Origin: Tepidiphilus sp. J10
GTDB lineage: Bacteria; Pseudomonadota; Gammaproteobacteria; Burkholderiales; Thiobacillaceae
NCBI GenBank assembly: GCA_945897865.1
Contig: CAMDHJ010000011.1
Coordinates: 1 to 47,283, forward strand
DNA length: 47,283 nt
Direction: 5' to 3'
The translations under genes were made by a program, and so were the position numbers. Shown in pieces: positions 34,277-43,277 of this stretch. Below the pieces are notes generated by a model. The model had not been told where the DNA came from. It did not search any database and was given only the letters and a program-made list of their open reading frames with translations. Every line of letters begins with the position of its first letter. Within the stretch, counting starts at the first letter, position 1.

Positions 34277-35659
34277 TTAGTTTCCTCCTTGAAGTAGATG
34301 TCGAATGCCTTCCTCGTCCCAGCCGGTCTGCGCCACTTTCAGCAGTACCGAACCTTCTGCCGGCATTACGGTGACCGCTTCGACGCCGGTGAATACGGTC
34401 AGCCGGGTTGCCAGCCGTTGTGCTTCTTCGGCGGAAATGACGCCGATGTGGAACATCTGGGTTTTTACGCGCGGCGGCGGCGTCATGCTGGCGGCAAGCA
34501 CCAGCCAGATTGCCATCAAGCCGGCGCAGAACGCGAATACCACGCCAAAGCCGTAGTTTTGCGCCAGCCAGCCGCCGGCTGCGCCGCCGAAGAACAGACC
34601 GAGCGCTTGCGAGGTGTTGTAGACGCCCATTGCCGTGCCCTTGGCTTCCGGCGGCGCGATCTTGGATACCAGAGAGGGAAGGCTGGCTTCGAGGATGTTG
34701 AAGGCGATGAAGTAGGCGAAGAGCGAGGCGACAACTCCCCAGAACAAATGCATCGAGAAGGCGAGGCCGATCTGCGCCGCCAGCATCAACGCGATGGCGG
34801 CAACGAAGACCTTCTTCAGGCCACCGTGTTTTTCGCCATATATGATTACCGGCACCAGAATGATCAGCGAGCCGAGCAGGACCGGTAGGTAGACCTGCCA
34901 GTGATGTTCTGCATCGAGACCACCGTCGACCAGCGCGAACGGGACGATGATGAACATCGCCATCTGTGCCGCGTGCAGCGCGAAGATGCCCCAGTTGAGG
35001 CGGAGTAGTTCGGGCAGGCGCAGCACATCCTTGAGCCGGGCCGGATTGGTTTCGGCATCGGAGTGGAACGCCGTCTTGCCCGGATTGGGGGTGACGAACT
35101 TGACCACCAGAATCGCCAGCAATGCCAGTACCCCGGTCAGCGCAAACATGCCGGGAACGCCGATCCAGCGGTAGAAAACAGGGCTGGCGGCGAGCGAGAA
35201 GGCGAAGGCGAGGCCGATGGTGCTGCCGATCATGGCCATTGCCTGGGTGCGTTTTTCTTCCCGCGTCAGGTCGGCCAGCAAGGCGGTGACCGCCGCCGAG
35301 ATGGCGCCTGCACCTTGCAATGCACGGCCGAACAGCACGCCCCAGAGGTCATCTGCCGAGGCGGCGAGGAAGCTGCCGAGGGCGAAGATCAGCAGGCCGG
35401 CGATGATCACCGGTTTGCGGCCGAAACGGTCGGAGGCGATGCCGAACGGAATCATCAATACGGCCTGGGTTAGTCCGTACATGCCGAGCGCCAGGCCGAC
35501 CAGCGTGTGGTTGTCGCCCCCCGGCAGGGTGGCGGCATAGAGCGCGAAGACCGGCAGGATCAGGAACATGCCCAACATGCGCAAGCCGAAGATGCCGGCC
35601 AGCGAGAACGCCGCGCGGCGTTCGGTGGTGGTCATCGGGTTGGCGTTGGTGCGGGACAT
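34277..35659 (-). CDS. MFS transporter with C-terminal YAM-like domain (YajR type)
   Basis: 460 residues from the ATG at 35659. Twelve membrane helices are readable; the MFS motif A appears as GIASDRFGRKPVI after helix 2. After the last helix (AGLMAIWLVLAASM) a soluble domain of about 70 residues follows, with MFHIGVISAEEAQRLATRL and VMPAEGSVLLKVA, resembling the ferredoxin-like YAM domain of E. coli YajR. The substrate is unknown. MFS-ssb is a common betaproteobacterial pair, usually with uvrA on the other side; here aroQ is divergent instead, 291 bp away. That gap (35660-35950) holds only a small hairpin, TTCAGGC with GCCTGAA at 35771-35788, and no clear gene. Confidence 0.9.
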   Translation of the reverse strand: MSRTNANPMTTTERRAAFSLAGIFGLRMLGMFLILPVFALYAATLPGGDNHTLVGLALGMYGLTQAVLMIPFGIASDRFGRKPVIIAGLLIFALGSFLAASADDLWGVLFGRALQGAGAISAAVTALLADLTREEKRTQAMAMIGSTIGLAFAFSLAASPVFYRWIGVPGMFALTGVLALLAILVVKFVTPNPGKTAFHSDAETNPARLKDVLRLPELLRLNWGIFALHAAQMAMFIIVPFALVDGGLDAEHHWQVYLPVLLGSLIILVPVIIYGEKHGGLKKVFVAAIALMLAAQIGLAFSMHLFWGVVASLFAYFIAFNILEASLPSLVSKIAPPEAKGTAMGVYNTSQALGLFFGGAAGGWLAQNYGFGVVFAFCAGLMAIWLVLAASMTPPPRVKTQMFHIGVISAEEAQRLATRLTVFTGVEAVTVMPAEGSVLLKVAQTGWDEEGIRHLLQGGN

Positions 35660-35950
35660 GTTCAAGTGCTTTACAAGTTAAATGCTTTATCAGTTGGATG
35701 AAACGTTGTCAGTACGTTTTCAGCTATACCTTATCTGGCGCTTTGCCAAAGGCCCGACATATTAGCTGTTTTCAGGCTTCTGCCTGAACCCGGAAGAGGG
35801 GCTTGGTTTAGACGTGTGAGGCAAGTCATTGATTTGTCGCGATAGACGCAAATTCGATGCGGAATTGTGGACTTATCCGATGCGCTTCCGGCACAATCGC
35901 CGCCGTTTCCACAACTGACAGTCTGTTGAAAGCTGTCGAGTTGAATACTG

Positions 35951-36484
35951 ATGAATCGCAAGCGATCGCCCAAAACCCCGGCCGCGGAGGCTGTTGCTGA
36001 CGCTTCCTCCGACGTTTCTACCAACGTTTCCAGCAAAAGCCCGGAAAAGTCGATTCTGGTATTGCACGGCCCCAATCTGAACCTGCTTGGTGTGCGCGAG
36101 CCTGATCACTATGGTGACCAGACCCTGGCCGATATTGATGCCGCGTTGGTTGAACAAGGGGCGGCGATTGGTATCAAGGTAAAGTGTTTTCAGAGCAACG
36201 CTGAACATCTTCTGGTTGAGCGCGTGCACGCAGCACGGCTCGACAACACCGCTTTCATCATCATCAACCCCGCCGCCTTCACGCATACCAGCGTGGCCTT
36301 GCGCGACGCGCTGGCGGCGGTGGCCATCCCTTTCATCGAAGTGCATTTGTCCAACGTCCATGCACGCGAAGCCTTCCGCCAGCATTCGTATTTTTCCGAC
36401 AAGGCGGTCGGTGTCATTTCCGGACTTGGAGCAAGTGGGTATCTGTTTGCCCTGGGCTATGCCCTTCACGCATTGGAGGATTGA
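35951..36484 (+). CDS. aroQ: 3-dehydroquinate dehydratase, type II
   Basis: 177 residues, about 30 longer than usual because of a Ser/Ala/Lys-rich extension before [17 protein letters not shown]; no alternative start codon exists close to the conserved part. The catalytic Tyr is in DHYGDQTL, followed by [34 protein letters not shown] and [14 protein letters not shown]-type sequence with the catalytic His. It dehydrates 3-dehydroquinate in the shikimate pathway. In many proteobacteria aroQ precedes accB-accC as here, 4 bp upstream of accB. Confidence 0.95.
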   Translation: MNRKRSPKTPAAEAVADASSDVSTNVSSKSPEKSILVLHGPNLNLLGVREPDHYGDQTLADIDAALVEQGAAIGIKVKCFQSNAEHLLVERVHAARLDNTAFIIINPAAFTHTSVALRDALAAVAIPFIEVHLSNVHAREAFRQHSYFSDKAVGVISGLGASGYLFALGYALHALED

Positions 36485-36488
36485 ATTC

Positions 36489-36941
<453 letters not shown>

Positions 36942-36953
36942 TGCCGGGAAGGA

Positions 36954-37028
36954 TGGTGTGGGTGATGGTTGATGGGGAATGGGAAATGGGACGCTTGCGG
37001 CCCATCTCTCATCTCTCATTCCCCATTA
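36954..37028. repeat. Inverted heptamer (STRR-like) array between accB and accC
   Basis: Left arm: consecutive 7-mers GGTGATG (36961), GTTGATG, GGGAATG, GGAAATG to 36988, with a weaker unit before. Right arm: CCCATCT (37001), CTCATCT, CTCATTC, CCCATTA to 37028. The arms are roughly reverse complements (ATGGGGAATG with CATTCCCCAT), so the transcript can form a long imperfect hairpin with the spacer GGACGCTTGCGG. Period 7 and degenerate units recall cyanobacterial short tandemly repeated repetitive sequences. Confidence 0.75.
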
Positions 37029-37061
37029 CCGCCTTCTTTCCCCCTTTACCGGGGTTAAAGC

Positions 37062-38411
37062 ATGTTTGAAAAAGTTCTCATCGCCAATCGTGGCGAAATC
37101 GCTCTCCGTATCCAGCGTGCCTGTCGCGAAATGGGCATCAAGACGGTGGCGGTGCATTCCGAGGCCGATGCCGAAGCCAAATATGTGCGTCTGGCCGATG
37201 AGTCGGTCTGCATTGGCCCGGCGCCTTCCGCCAAGAGCTATCTGCACGTTCCCTCCATCATCGCCGCTGCCGAAGTCACTGACGCGGAAGCGATCCATCC
37301 GGGTTACGGATTCCTGTCCGAGAACGCCGATTTTGCCGAACGGGTGGAGAACTCCGGCTTCGTGTTCATTGGCCCGCGTCCGGAGACCATCCGTCTGATG
37401 GGCGACAAGGTCTCCGCCAAGGATGCGATGAAGGCTTCCGGCGTGCCCTGCGTGCCGGGTTCGGAAGGCGCCCTGGGCGAAGATCAGGATGAATGGATAC
37501 GCATGGCCAAGGATGTCGGTTATCCGATCATCATCAAGGCTGCTGGCGGTGGCGGTGGCCGCGGCATGCGCGTGGTGCATACCGAGGCAGCGCTGATCCA
37601 GTCTGTGCAGATGACTCAGAACGAAGCCGGCGCGTCGTTCAACAATCCCACCGTGTACATGGAGAAATATCTCGGCAACCCGCGCCATATCGAGATCCAG
37701 GTGCTGTCCGACACGCATGGCAACGCCATCCATCTGGGCGAACGAGATTGCTCGATGCAGCGCCGCCACCAGAAAGTGCTGGAAGAAGCGCCGGCGCCGG
37801 GGCTGGATACCAAACTGCGCAACAAGATCGGCGAACGCTGCGCCGAAGCCTGCCGCAAGATCGGCTATCGCGGCGCCGGCACGTTCGAATTCCTCTATGA
37901 AAATGGTGAATTCTTCTTCATCGAAATGAACACCCGTGTACAGGTCGAACATCCGGTCACCGAACTGATCACCGGTGTCGACATCGTGCAGGAAAGCATC
38001 CGCATTGCGGCCGGTCTGCCTTTGGCCAACACGCAGAAGGAAATCCATTTCAAGGGCCATGCCATGGAATGCCGCATCAATGCGGAAGACCCGCATACCT
38101 TCGTGCCGTCGCCCGGCCGCATCACGCTGTACCACGCCCCCGGCGGTCCCGGTGTGCGGGTTGATTCACATGTCTACCAGAACTACTACGTGCCGCCGCA
38201 TTACGACTCGATGATCGGCAAACTGATCACCTACGGCGCCACCCGTGAGCAAGCCATCGCCCGCATGCGCATCGCGTTGTCCGAGATGATCGTGTCCGGC
38301 ATCAAGACCAATATTCCGCTGCATCAGGAATTGCTGGTTGACCAGGTGGTGCTGGAGGGCGGCTTCAGCATCCATTATCTGGAAAACAAGCTGGGTTTGA
38401 ACAAGCATTGA
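37062..38411 (+). CDS. accC: Biotin carboxylase subunit of acetyl-CoA carboxylase
   Basis: 449 residues, the normal length. [20 protein letters not shown] opens the preATP-grasp domain; [17 protein letters not shown] is the ATP-grasp Gly-rich loop; [16 protein letters not shown] contains the metal-binding Glu and catalytic residues; [13 protein letters not shown] begins the C-terminal domain. It carboxylates biotin on AccB using bicarbonate and ATP. GGGG precedes the ATG at 37062. Confidence 0.98.
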   Translation: MFEKVLIANRGEIALRIQRACREMGIKTVAVHSEADAEAKYVRLADESVCIGPAPSAKSYLHVPSIIAAAEVTDAEAIHPGYGFLSENADFAERVENSGFVFIGPRPETIRLMGDKVSAKDAMKASGVPCVPGSEGALGEDQDEWIRMAKDVGYPIIIKAAGGGGGRGMRVVHTEAALIQSVQMTQNEAGASFNNPTVYMEKYLGNPRHIEIQVLSDTHGNAIHLGERDCSMQRRHQKVLEEAPAPGLDTKLRNKIGERCAEACRKIGYRGAGTFEFLYENGEFFFIEMNTRVQVEHPVTELITGVDIVQESIRIAAGLPLANTQKEIHFKGHAMECRINAEDPHTFVPSPGRITLYHAPGGPGVRVDSHVYQNYYVPPHYDSMIGKLITYGATREQAIARMRIALSEMIVSGIKTNIPLHQELLVDQVVLEGGFSIHYLENKLGLNKH

Positions 38412-38449
38412 TGCGCGCCTTGAATTCAGCCCGCGACTCGAAATCAGCC

Positions 38450-38523
38450 CGTCATCCCGGCGTATGCCGGGATCCAGTCAGCACGGCACAAACACTGGAC
38501 ACTGGCGTTCGCCGGTGTGACTG
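38450..38523. repeat. Dispersed palindromic repeat, two facing hairpins
   Basis: CGTCATCCCGGCGTATGCCG continuing to GGATCCAGT (38450-38478) is a hairpin with stem ATCCCGGC / GCCGGGAT. After 15 bp comes ACTGGACACTGGCGTTCGCC continuing to GGTGTGACTG, a degenerate inverted copy. It belongs to the same family as 33731-33784 (reverse-strand peptide WIPAYAGMTG). It fills most of the accC-prmA gap. Confidence 0.8.
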
Positions 38524-38538
38524 CGGGATTTGACGGCA

Positions 38539-39441
38539 ATGTCCTGGGTCTCCCTAAAACTGGCCGCCGATGGCGAAGGCGCGGAAACGCTGGCCGATGC
38601 CTTGATGGAAGCCGGTGCATTGTCGGTCTCGATCGAGGATCGGGACGCCGGCACCGCTGCCGAGCAGGCCCAGTTTGGCGAACCCGGTCTGGATGATCCA
38701 AAAGCCTGGCAACGCAACTGGGTCGTGGCGTTGCTGACAGAGGATACCGATGTTGCCGCGCTGATCGCCGGCCTGAATCTGCCGGCAGATATTGAACACG
38801 AAGTCGAAGCCGTAGCCGAGCAGGACTGGGTGCGCCTGACCCAATCCCAGTTCGAACCGATCCCGATCTCGAATCGGCTCTGGATCGTACCTTCCTGGCA
38901 TGACGCCGCCGATTTTGTCGATTCGCCGGACGCCATCGTGCTGGTGCTTGATCCCGGTCTTGCCTTCGGCACTGGCAGCCATCCCACCACGCGGCTGTGC
39001 CTGAAATGGCTGGAACAGAACCTGCTGGCTGGCGCGTGTGAAACAACCAGCGTGCTCGATTACGGATGTGGCTCCGGCATTTTGGCGATCGCCGCAAGAA
39101 AGCTGGGTGCGAACCCGGTTGTGGGGACTGATGTCGATGCCCAAGCGGTCACCGCCTCGCGGGACAACGCCGAGCGCAATCAGGTCGAAGCCGCCTTCTA
39201 TCCATCGGATGCGTTACCCACCGGGACGTTCGACGTTCTGGTCGCCAACATCCTGACCAATCCGCTGAAAGCATTGATGCCGCTGCTTGCCGGACGGGTC
39301 AACAGCGGAGGCCGTATCGCCTTGTCCGGCATTCTTGCCGAGCAGTCTGACGAAGTGCTGGCGCTCTACCGCCGGCACTTCGATATGCGGTTGTGGGCAA
39401 CCGAAGATGGCTGGGTTTGCCTGACCGGCATAAAGCGTTGA
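38539..39441 (+). CDS. prmA: Ribosomal protein L11 methyltransferase
   Basis: 300 residues from the ATG at 38539. The N-terminal substrate-recognition domain has the usual SLKLAADGEGAETLADALME and GALSVSIEDRDAG; the hinge WIVPSWHD leads to the catalytic part LDPGLAFGTGSHPTTRLCLK, VLDYGCGSGILAIAARKLG (SAM motif I) and VLVANILTNPLKAL. PrmA trimethylates L11. The order accC-prmA-DUF3426 is standard in betaproteobacteria. Confidence 0.96.
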   Translation: MSWVSLKLAADGEGAETLADALMEAGALSVSIEDRDAGTAAEQAQFGEPGLDDPKAWQRNWVVALLTEDTDVAALIAGLNLPADIEHEVEAVAEQDWVRLTQSQFEPIPISNRLWIVPSWHDAADFVDSPDAIVLVLDPGLAFGTGSHPTTRLCLKWLEQNLLAGACETTSVLDYGCGSGILAIAARKLGANPVVGTDVDAQAVTASRDNAERNQVEAAFYPSDALPTGTFDVLVANILTNPLKALMPLLAGRVNSGGRIALSGILAEQSDEVLALYRRHFDMRLWATEDGWVCLTGIKR

Positions 39442-39459
39442 TCGCCTGACGCCGGCAGT

Positions 39460-40452
39460 ATGCAAACCACCTGTCCCGAATGCAGCACCACCTTCCGGGT
39501 CAGCCAGGATCATCTTGGCGCGCGTCGCGGGCTGGTCCGTTGCGGAACCTGCAACGCGGTCTTTAATGCCTACGACACCCTTTTGCCGGAACTTGAGCCT
39601 CCGCCCGACGAAGGCCGTCTGAATGACGCCGGTGAACTGCCGGAAACGACTGCCGAGTCGGTGACTGAAGAGGGGGGGGACGTGCCTGCGGAGGCTGCCG
39701 GTCCAGAGCTGGCTGTTGAAGACGGCGCCGGGGTGGAAGTGTTTCTGTCGCAACAGACAGCGCAAAGTTTCAGCGAACCGGAGTCCGAGCCGGCCGAAAG
39801 CCAGACTGCCACGGCCTTCATCCCGGCCAAACCGCCTGGGGCTGCGTCTTTACCGGCCGTTGGCCAGATTGAGCGCACGACTGACAGCAAAGCAGAAAGC
39901 AAAACCTACAGCAAAGCCGAGCCGGATATCTTGTTCGAACCGCTCTGGAAGCAGTCCGAAAAGCAGCCAAGAACCTGGAAGTTCTGGCTGTATTTTCTTC
40001 TCGCGCTGCTGCTCTTCGGCCTGCTTGGGCTGCAGGCCGCGTATTTCTTGCGCGCCGAGCTGGTTGCCGCCGCGCCATCCACCCGCCCGATGCTGGAAGC
40101 CTTATGCCGCCCGCTGGATTGCAGCGTGCCGTTGCCGCGCCAATTGACCAAGGCGGCAATCAGCGCGTCTTCGCTGGAATTTGACCCGGAAAACAAATCG
40201 CGCGTCAGCCTGACTCTATTGCTGACCAATCGCACCGGACACACCCAGGCCTGGCCACAGATCATGCTGACATTGAGTGATGTCCGCCAAGCGCCGGTGG
40301 CGAAGCAAGTGTTTCGCCCGCAAACCTATTTGCCGAAAACGGTGAACGTCGCGGCTGGCATCGCGGCGGACGCTGAACGCGAGATTCGGCTCAACCTCGA
40401 TATTGGCAATCTGGTTGCTTCTGGCTATACGCTGAACCTGTCCTATCCGTAA
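39460..40452 (+). CDS. DUF3426 zinc-ribbon membrane protein
   Basis: 330 residues. The N-terminal MJ0042-type zinc ribbon uses C5/C8 and C28/C31 (TTCPECSTTF, RCGTCNAVF). A long acidic, Pro/Glu/Ala-rich linker follows to about 165; one membrane helix is FWLYFLLALLLFGLLGLQAA; the rest (about 200-330) is the DUF3426 domain, predicted periplasmic. The family follows prmA in many betaproteobacteria; its function is unknown. Confidence 0.9.
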   Translation: MQTTCPECSTTFRVSQDHLGARRGLVRCGTCNAVFNAYDTLLPELEPPPDEGRLNDAGELPETTAESVTEEGGDVPAEAAGPELAVEDGAGVEVFLSQQTAQSFSEPESEPAESQTATAFIPAKPPGAASLPAVGQIERTTDSKAESKTYSKAEPDILFEPLWKQSEKQPRTWKFWLYFLLALLLFGLLGLQAAYFLRAELVAAAPSTRPMLEALCRPLDCSVPLPRQLTKAAISASSLEFDPENKSRVSLTLLLTNRTGHTQAWPQIMLTLSDVRQAPVAKQVFRPQTYLPKTVNVAAGIAADAEREIRLNLDIGNLVASGYTLNLSYP

Positions 40453-40469
40453 CGAATGCGACATGGAGA

Positions 40470-40498
40470 TTGTTCCGACTCGGTGCGCCCGGTATAGT
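40470..40498 (+). promoter_or_regulatory. Sigma-70-type promoter for the lipA-gcv operon
   Basis: TTGTTC (40470-40475) and TATAGT (40493-40498) are separated by exactly 17 bp and sit just upstream of the riboswitch, which begins about 12 bp after the -10 box. The -10 box matches 5 of 6 consensus bases and the -35 box is moderate. Position relative to the aptamer makes this convincing. Confidence 0.65.
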
Positions 40499-40510
40499 CC
40501 GCCCCGCTAT

Positions 40511-40682
40511 CGTTCTCGCGGGAGAGCGCCGGAAGCAAGTTGCCGGCCGCCGAAGGCGCAACGCCACCCGCAACCGCTCAGGCAAAATGGACCGCGAGAA
40601 TTGGGCAACTCTGGAGAGCGCCGCGCATTTGCCATGTTGCGGACACCGATGGGGCAAATCTCTCAGGTAACCGGACAGAGGG
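40511..40682 (+). promoter_or_regulatory. Tandem glycine riboswitch (two aptamers)
   Basis: Aptamer 1 (about 40513-40600) is closed by TTCTCGC with GCGAGAA and contains GGGAGAGC, GCCGAAGGCGCAA and CGCTCAGGCAAAATGGACCG. Aptamer 2 (about 40609-40680) is closed by CTCTG with CAGAG and contains GGAGAGCG, CACCGATGGGGCAAAT and CTCTCAGGTAACCGGAC. These are the conserved glycine-aptamer cores. The short linker between the two is normal for cooperative tandem forms. In this class glycine usually turns on gcv genes, consistent with the downstream operon. Confidence 0.95.
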
Positions 40683-40720
40683 GTGAACGTTTGGGGCAAC
40701 TCGCGTTCGCCCTTTTTATT
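40681..40720 (+). terminator. Intrinsic terminator as riboswitch expression platform
   Basis: GGGTGAACG (40681-40689) pairs with CGTTCGCCC (40704-40712), one G:T wobble, loop 14 nt, then TTTTTATTT. It begins at the base after the closing stem of aptamer 2. A transcriptional ON switch is the simplest reading: without glycine the terminator stops transcription before lipA; with glycine a stabilised aptamer 2 would hinder it. The mechanism is inferred. Confidence 0.8.
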
Positions 40721-40733
40721 TCTGGAGCCCGGT

Positions 40734-41663
40734 TTGCACGATTTGCACGCTGATCTGTCCGCCAAGTCCCGTAATGCCGCTCGCATGCCGATCTGGATTC
40801 GTCAGAACCTGGGCCGCGAGGCGCAGTTTCCCGATACCGCCCGCGCCGTGCATGGCCGCGACCTGCATACCGTCTGCGAAGAAGCGCGCTGCCCGAATCG
40901 CGGCGAATGCTGGAGCCGCGGCACCGCCACCTTCATGTTGCTGGGCGATACCTGCACGCGTGCCTGTGCCTTCTGCTCGGTGAAGACCGGCCGCCCGACC
41001 TGGACCGACGCCGACGAACCGCGCCGTGTCGCTGAATCCTGCATCGAACTGGGCCTGAGTTTTGTTGTGCTGACTTCGGTTAATCGCGACGATCTGGCCG
41101 ATGGCGGTGCCCGCTGCTTTGCTGACACGCTGCGCGAATTGCGCAAGCAGCGCGGCGATATCGGCGTCGAATTCCTGACGCCGGATTTCCGCCAGGTGCA
41201 GGAAGCCGCCGCTGCGCTGTTCGTCGATACGCTGTCAACGCTGCCGGAAGGCGCTCGGCGCGATCTGATCTGGGGCCACAACATCGAAACCGTGCCGCGC
41301 CTGTACAAGGAAGCGCGCAAGGGTGCCAAGTACGAACGCTCGCTGCGTTTGCTGGGAATTGCCGCCGGCTTGTCGAATCCGCTGCCCGGCGTCGAGGCCA
41401 AGTCGTCGCTGATGCTTGGCCTCGGCGAAACACAGGCGGAAGTGCTGGGCGTGCTGCGCGATCTGCGCGCGGTCGGCGTGCAACGTCTTTCGCTCGGCCA
41501 GTATCTGCGCCCGACGCTGGACAATCTGCCGGTTGCCCGCTACGTGCCGCCGGAAGAATTCACTGAATACGAAATTGCAGCGCGCGAGTTGGGCTTCGCC
41601 TGGGTCAAGGCGGGTCCGCTGGTGCGCAGTTCCTATTACGCCGAGGAGATTCAACATGGCTGA
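40734..41663 (+). CDS. lipA: Lipoyl synthase
   Basis: 309 residues from a TTG at 40734, chosen because TGGAG stands six bases upstream, after the terminator; an ATG at 40785 ([10 protein letters not shown]) is the alternative. Auxiliary-cluster cysteines are in [12 protein letters not shown] (CX4CX5C), radical-SAM cysteines in CTRACAFC (CX3CX2C), and the C-terminal RSSYYAEE provides the Ser ligand of the auxiliary cluster. LipA inserts two sulfurs into octanoyl-protein, including octanoyl-GcvH. No lipB is adjacent. Its placement ahead of gcvT in the same glycine-controlled transcript couples cofactor and enzyme synthesis. Confidence 0.95.
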   Translation: MHDLHADLSAKSRNAARMPIWIRQNLGREAQFPDTARAVHGRDLHTVCEEARCPNRGECWSRGTATFMLLGDTCTRACAFCSVKTGRPTWTDADEPRRVAESCIELGLSFVVLTSVNRDDLADGGARCFADTLRELRKQRGDIGVEFLTPDFRQVQEAAAALFVDTLSTLPEGARRDLIWGHNIETVPRLYKEARKGAKYERSLRLLGIAAGLSNPLPGVEAKSSLMLGLGETQAEVLGVLRDLRAVGVQRLSLGQYLRPTLDNLPVARYVPPEEFTEYEIAARELGFAWVKAGPLVRSSYYAEEIQHG

Positions 41664-42741
41664 CCTGAAACAGACCCCGCTCATCTACAAACACCGTGAA
41701 GCCAACGCCAAACTGGTCGATTTCTCCGGCTGGGAAATGCCGATCCACTATGGTTCGCAGATCGAGGAACACCATATCGTGCGGCGCGACGCCGGCATGT
41801 TCGATGTGTCGCACATGCTGCCGGTCGATCTGAAAGGCGAGGGCGCGCGTGACTTCCTGAAAAAGCTGGTTGCCAACAACGTCGATAAGCTGCAGACCAC
41901 CGGCAAGGCGCTGTACAGCTGCATGCTGCACGAAGGCGGCGGCGTGGTGGACGACCTGATCATCTACTTCCTCAACGAATCCTGGTTCCGCATCGTGGTC
42001 AACGCCGGTTGCGCCGACAAGGACATCGCCTGGATGGAAGTGCAACTGGCAAAACATGCGCCGAAGCTGACCCTGACACCACGCCGCGACCTCGCCATGA
42101 TCGCCGTGCAAGGCCCCAACGCCGCCACCAAACTCTGGCAGGCGATGCCCGGCATGCAGGAACTGGCCGGGCCGATGAAGCCCTTCTTCGCGGTGGTCGT
42201 CGGCGACATGTTCGTCGCCCGCACCGGTTACACCGGCGAGGATGGTTTCGAAATCATGCTGCCGGCGAAAGCCGCGCCATTCTTCTGGCAGGCTTTGCTG
42301 GATGCCGGCGTCAAACCCTGTGGCCTCGGCGCACGCGATACCTTGCGCCTGGAAGCCGGCATGAACCTGTACGGCCAGGATATGACCGAAGCGACGACGC
42401 CGCTGGAATCCGGCCTCGCCTGGACGGTGGACCTGAAATCCGAGCGCGATTTCATCGGCCGCTCATCGCTGCTGCACTTGCCGCGTTCCCGCCAACTGGT
42501 TGGTCTCAAGCTGATCGAGCGCGGTGTGTTGCGCAATCATCAGTCGGTATTCACCGCAGAAGGCGAAGGCGAAATCACCAGTGGTTCTTTTTCGCCGACG
42601 CTGAATGGCTCGATAGCGCTGGCGCGCGTGCCGGTCGGGGTCAATATTGGCGACACGGTCGAGGTGGAAGTCCGCGACAAGCTGATGCGGGCGTTGGTGG
42701 TGAAATACCCGTTTGTGCGCAACGGTCAGCCGTTGGTTTGA
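41656..42741 (+). CDS. gcvT: Glycine cleavage system T protein (aminomethyltransferase)
   Basis: 361 residues, overlapping lipA by 8 bp. [20 protein letters not shown] and [17 protein letters not shown] are N-terminal GcvT blocks; [18 protein letters not shown] and [16 protein letters not shown] bind the folate; [20 protein letters not shown] is the C-terminal signature. It transfers the methylene group from aminomethyl-GcvH to tetrahydrofolate with release of ammonia. Confidence 0.97.
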   Translation: MADLKQTPLIYKHREANAKLVDFSGWEMPIHYGSQIEEHHIVRRDAGMFDVSHMLPVDLKGEGARDFLKKLVANNVDKLQTTGKALYSCMLHEGGGVVDDLIIYFLNESWFRIVVNAGCADKDIAWMEVQLAKHAPKLTLTPRRDLAMIAVQGPNAATKLWQAMPGMQELAGPMKPFFAVVVGDMFVARTGYTGEDGFEIMLPAKAAPFFWQALLDAGVKPCGLGARDTLRLEAGMNLYGQDMTEATTPLESGLAWTVDLKSERDFIGRSSLLHLPRSRQLVGLKLIERGVLRNHQSVFTAEGEGEITSGSFSPTLNGSIALARVPVGVNIGDTVEVEVRDKLMRALVVKYPFVRNGQPLV

Positions 42742-42781
42742 TCTCCCAATACAATTCGTTCCTTACCGACAGGAGTCTGCA

Positions 42782-43174
42782 ATGTCCAACATCCCCACCA
42801 ACCTCAAATACACCAAGTCGCACGAATGGGTCCGCCTGGAAACTGATGGCAGCGTTGCCGTCGGCATCACCCAGCATGCACAAGATCTGCTCGGCGACAT
42901 GGTTTTCGTTGAAAACCCGGTGGTTGGTCGCCAACTTGCCGCTGGCGAAGAATGCGCCGTGGTCGAATCGGTGAAAGCCGCTTCCGACGTATATGCACCG
43001 GTCGCCGGCGAAGTGCTGGCCGCCAATGCCGATGTCGAAGCCAGCCCGGAAAGCATCAACCAGGACGCCTACGCCGCCTGGATGTTCACGCTGAAGCCGG
43101 CCAATGCCGACGATCTGGACGGCTTGATGGATGCCGCGACGTACGCGGCGCACGTCGAATCGGAAGCCCACTGA
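42782..43174 (+). CDS. gcvH: Glycine cleavage system H protein
   Basis: 130 residues. The lipoylation lysine is K65 in [14 protein letters not shown], preceded by the standard [20 protein letters not shown] and [10 protein letters not shown]. GcvH shuttles the aminomethyl group between P, T and L proteins on its lipoyl arm. ACAGGAG precedes the ATG. The 103-bp gap to gcvPA is almost wholly filled by the heptamer array. Confidence 0.97.
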   Translation: MSNIPTNLKYTKSHEWVRLETDGSVAVGITQHAQDLLGDMVFVENPVVGRQLAAGEECAVVESVKAASDVYAPVAGEVLAANADVEASPESINQDAYAAWMFTLKPANADDLDGLMDAATYAAHVESEAH

Positions 43175-43182
43175 GTATTGAT

Positions 43183-43269
43183 GCAAGGGACAAGGATCAA
43201 GGAAAAGCCCCGCTGCCGGCTTCCCCTTGCCCCTTGTGCCATGCCCCTTGTTCCTTGCCACCTTGCACC
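43183..43269. repeat. Inverted heptamer (STRR-like) array between gcvH and gcvPA
   Basis: Left arm: GCAAGGG (43183), ACAAGGA, TCAAGGA to 43203. Right arm: CCCCTTG (43223), CCCCTTG, TGCCATG, CCCCTTG, TTCCTTG to 43257, then a looser CCACCTTGCACC. The right arm is the reverse-complement type of the left (CAAGG/CCTTG). It ends 8 bp before the gcvPA start codon and leaves no recognisable Shine-Dalgarno sequence. Confidence 0.8.
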
Positions 43270-43277
43270 TATAAAAA

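Noticed and set aside
35771-35788. Small perfect hairpin TTCAGGC/GCCTGAA between the MFS gene and aroQ
   Set aside because: Seven base pairs with no T run and no nearby gene end; likely chance.
37026-38135. 369-codon minus-strand frame opposite accC
   Set aside because: Mirror of the biotin carboxylase gene; composition is typical of antisense translation.
38444-39097. 217-codon minus-strand frame ending WIPAYAGMTG
   Set aside because: Shadow of prmA that runs into the dispersed palindromic repeat, whose translation gives this well-known spurious peptide.
43183-43269. CRISPR-like array
   Set aside because: Units are 7 bp, degenerate and contiguous, with no spacers; the arms are inverted to each other.
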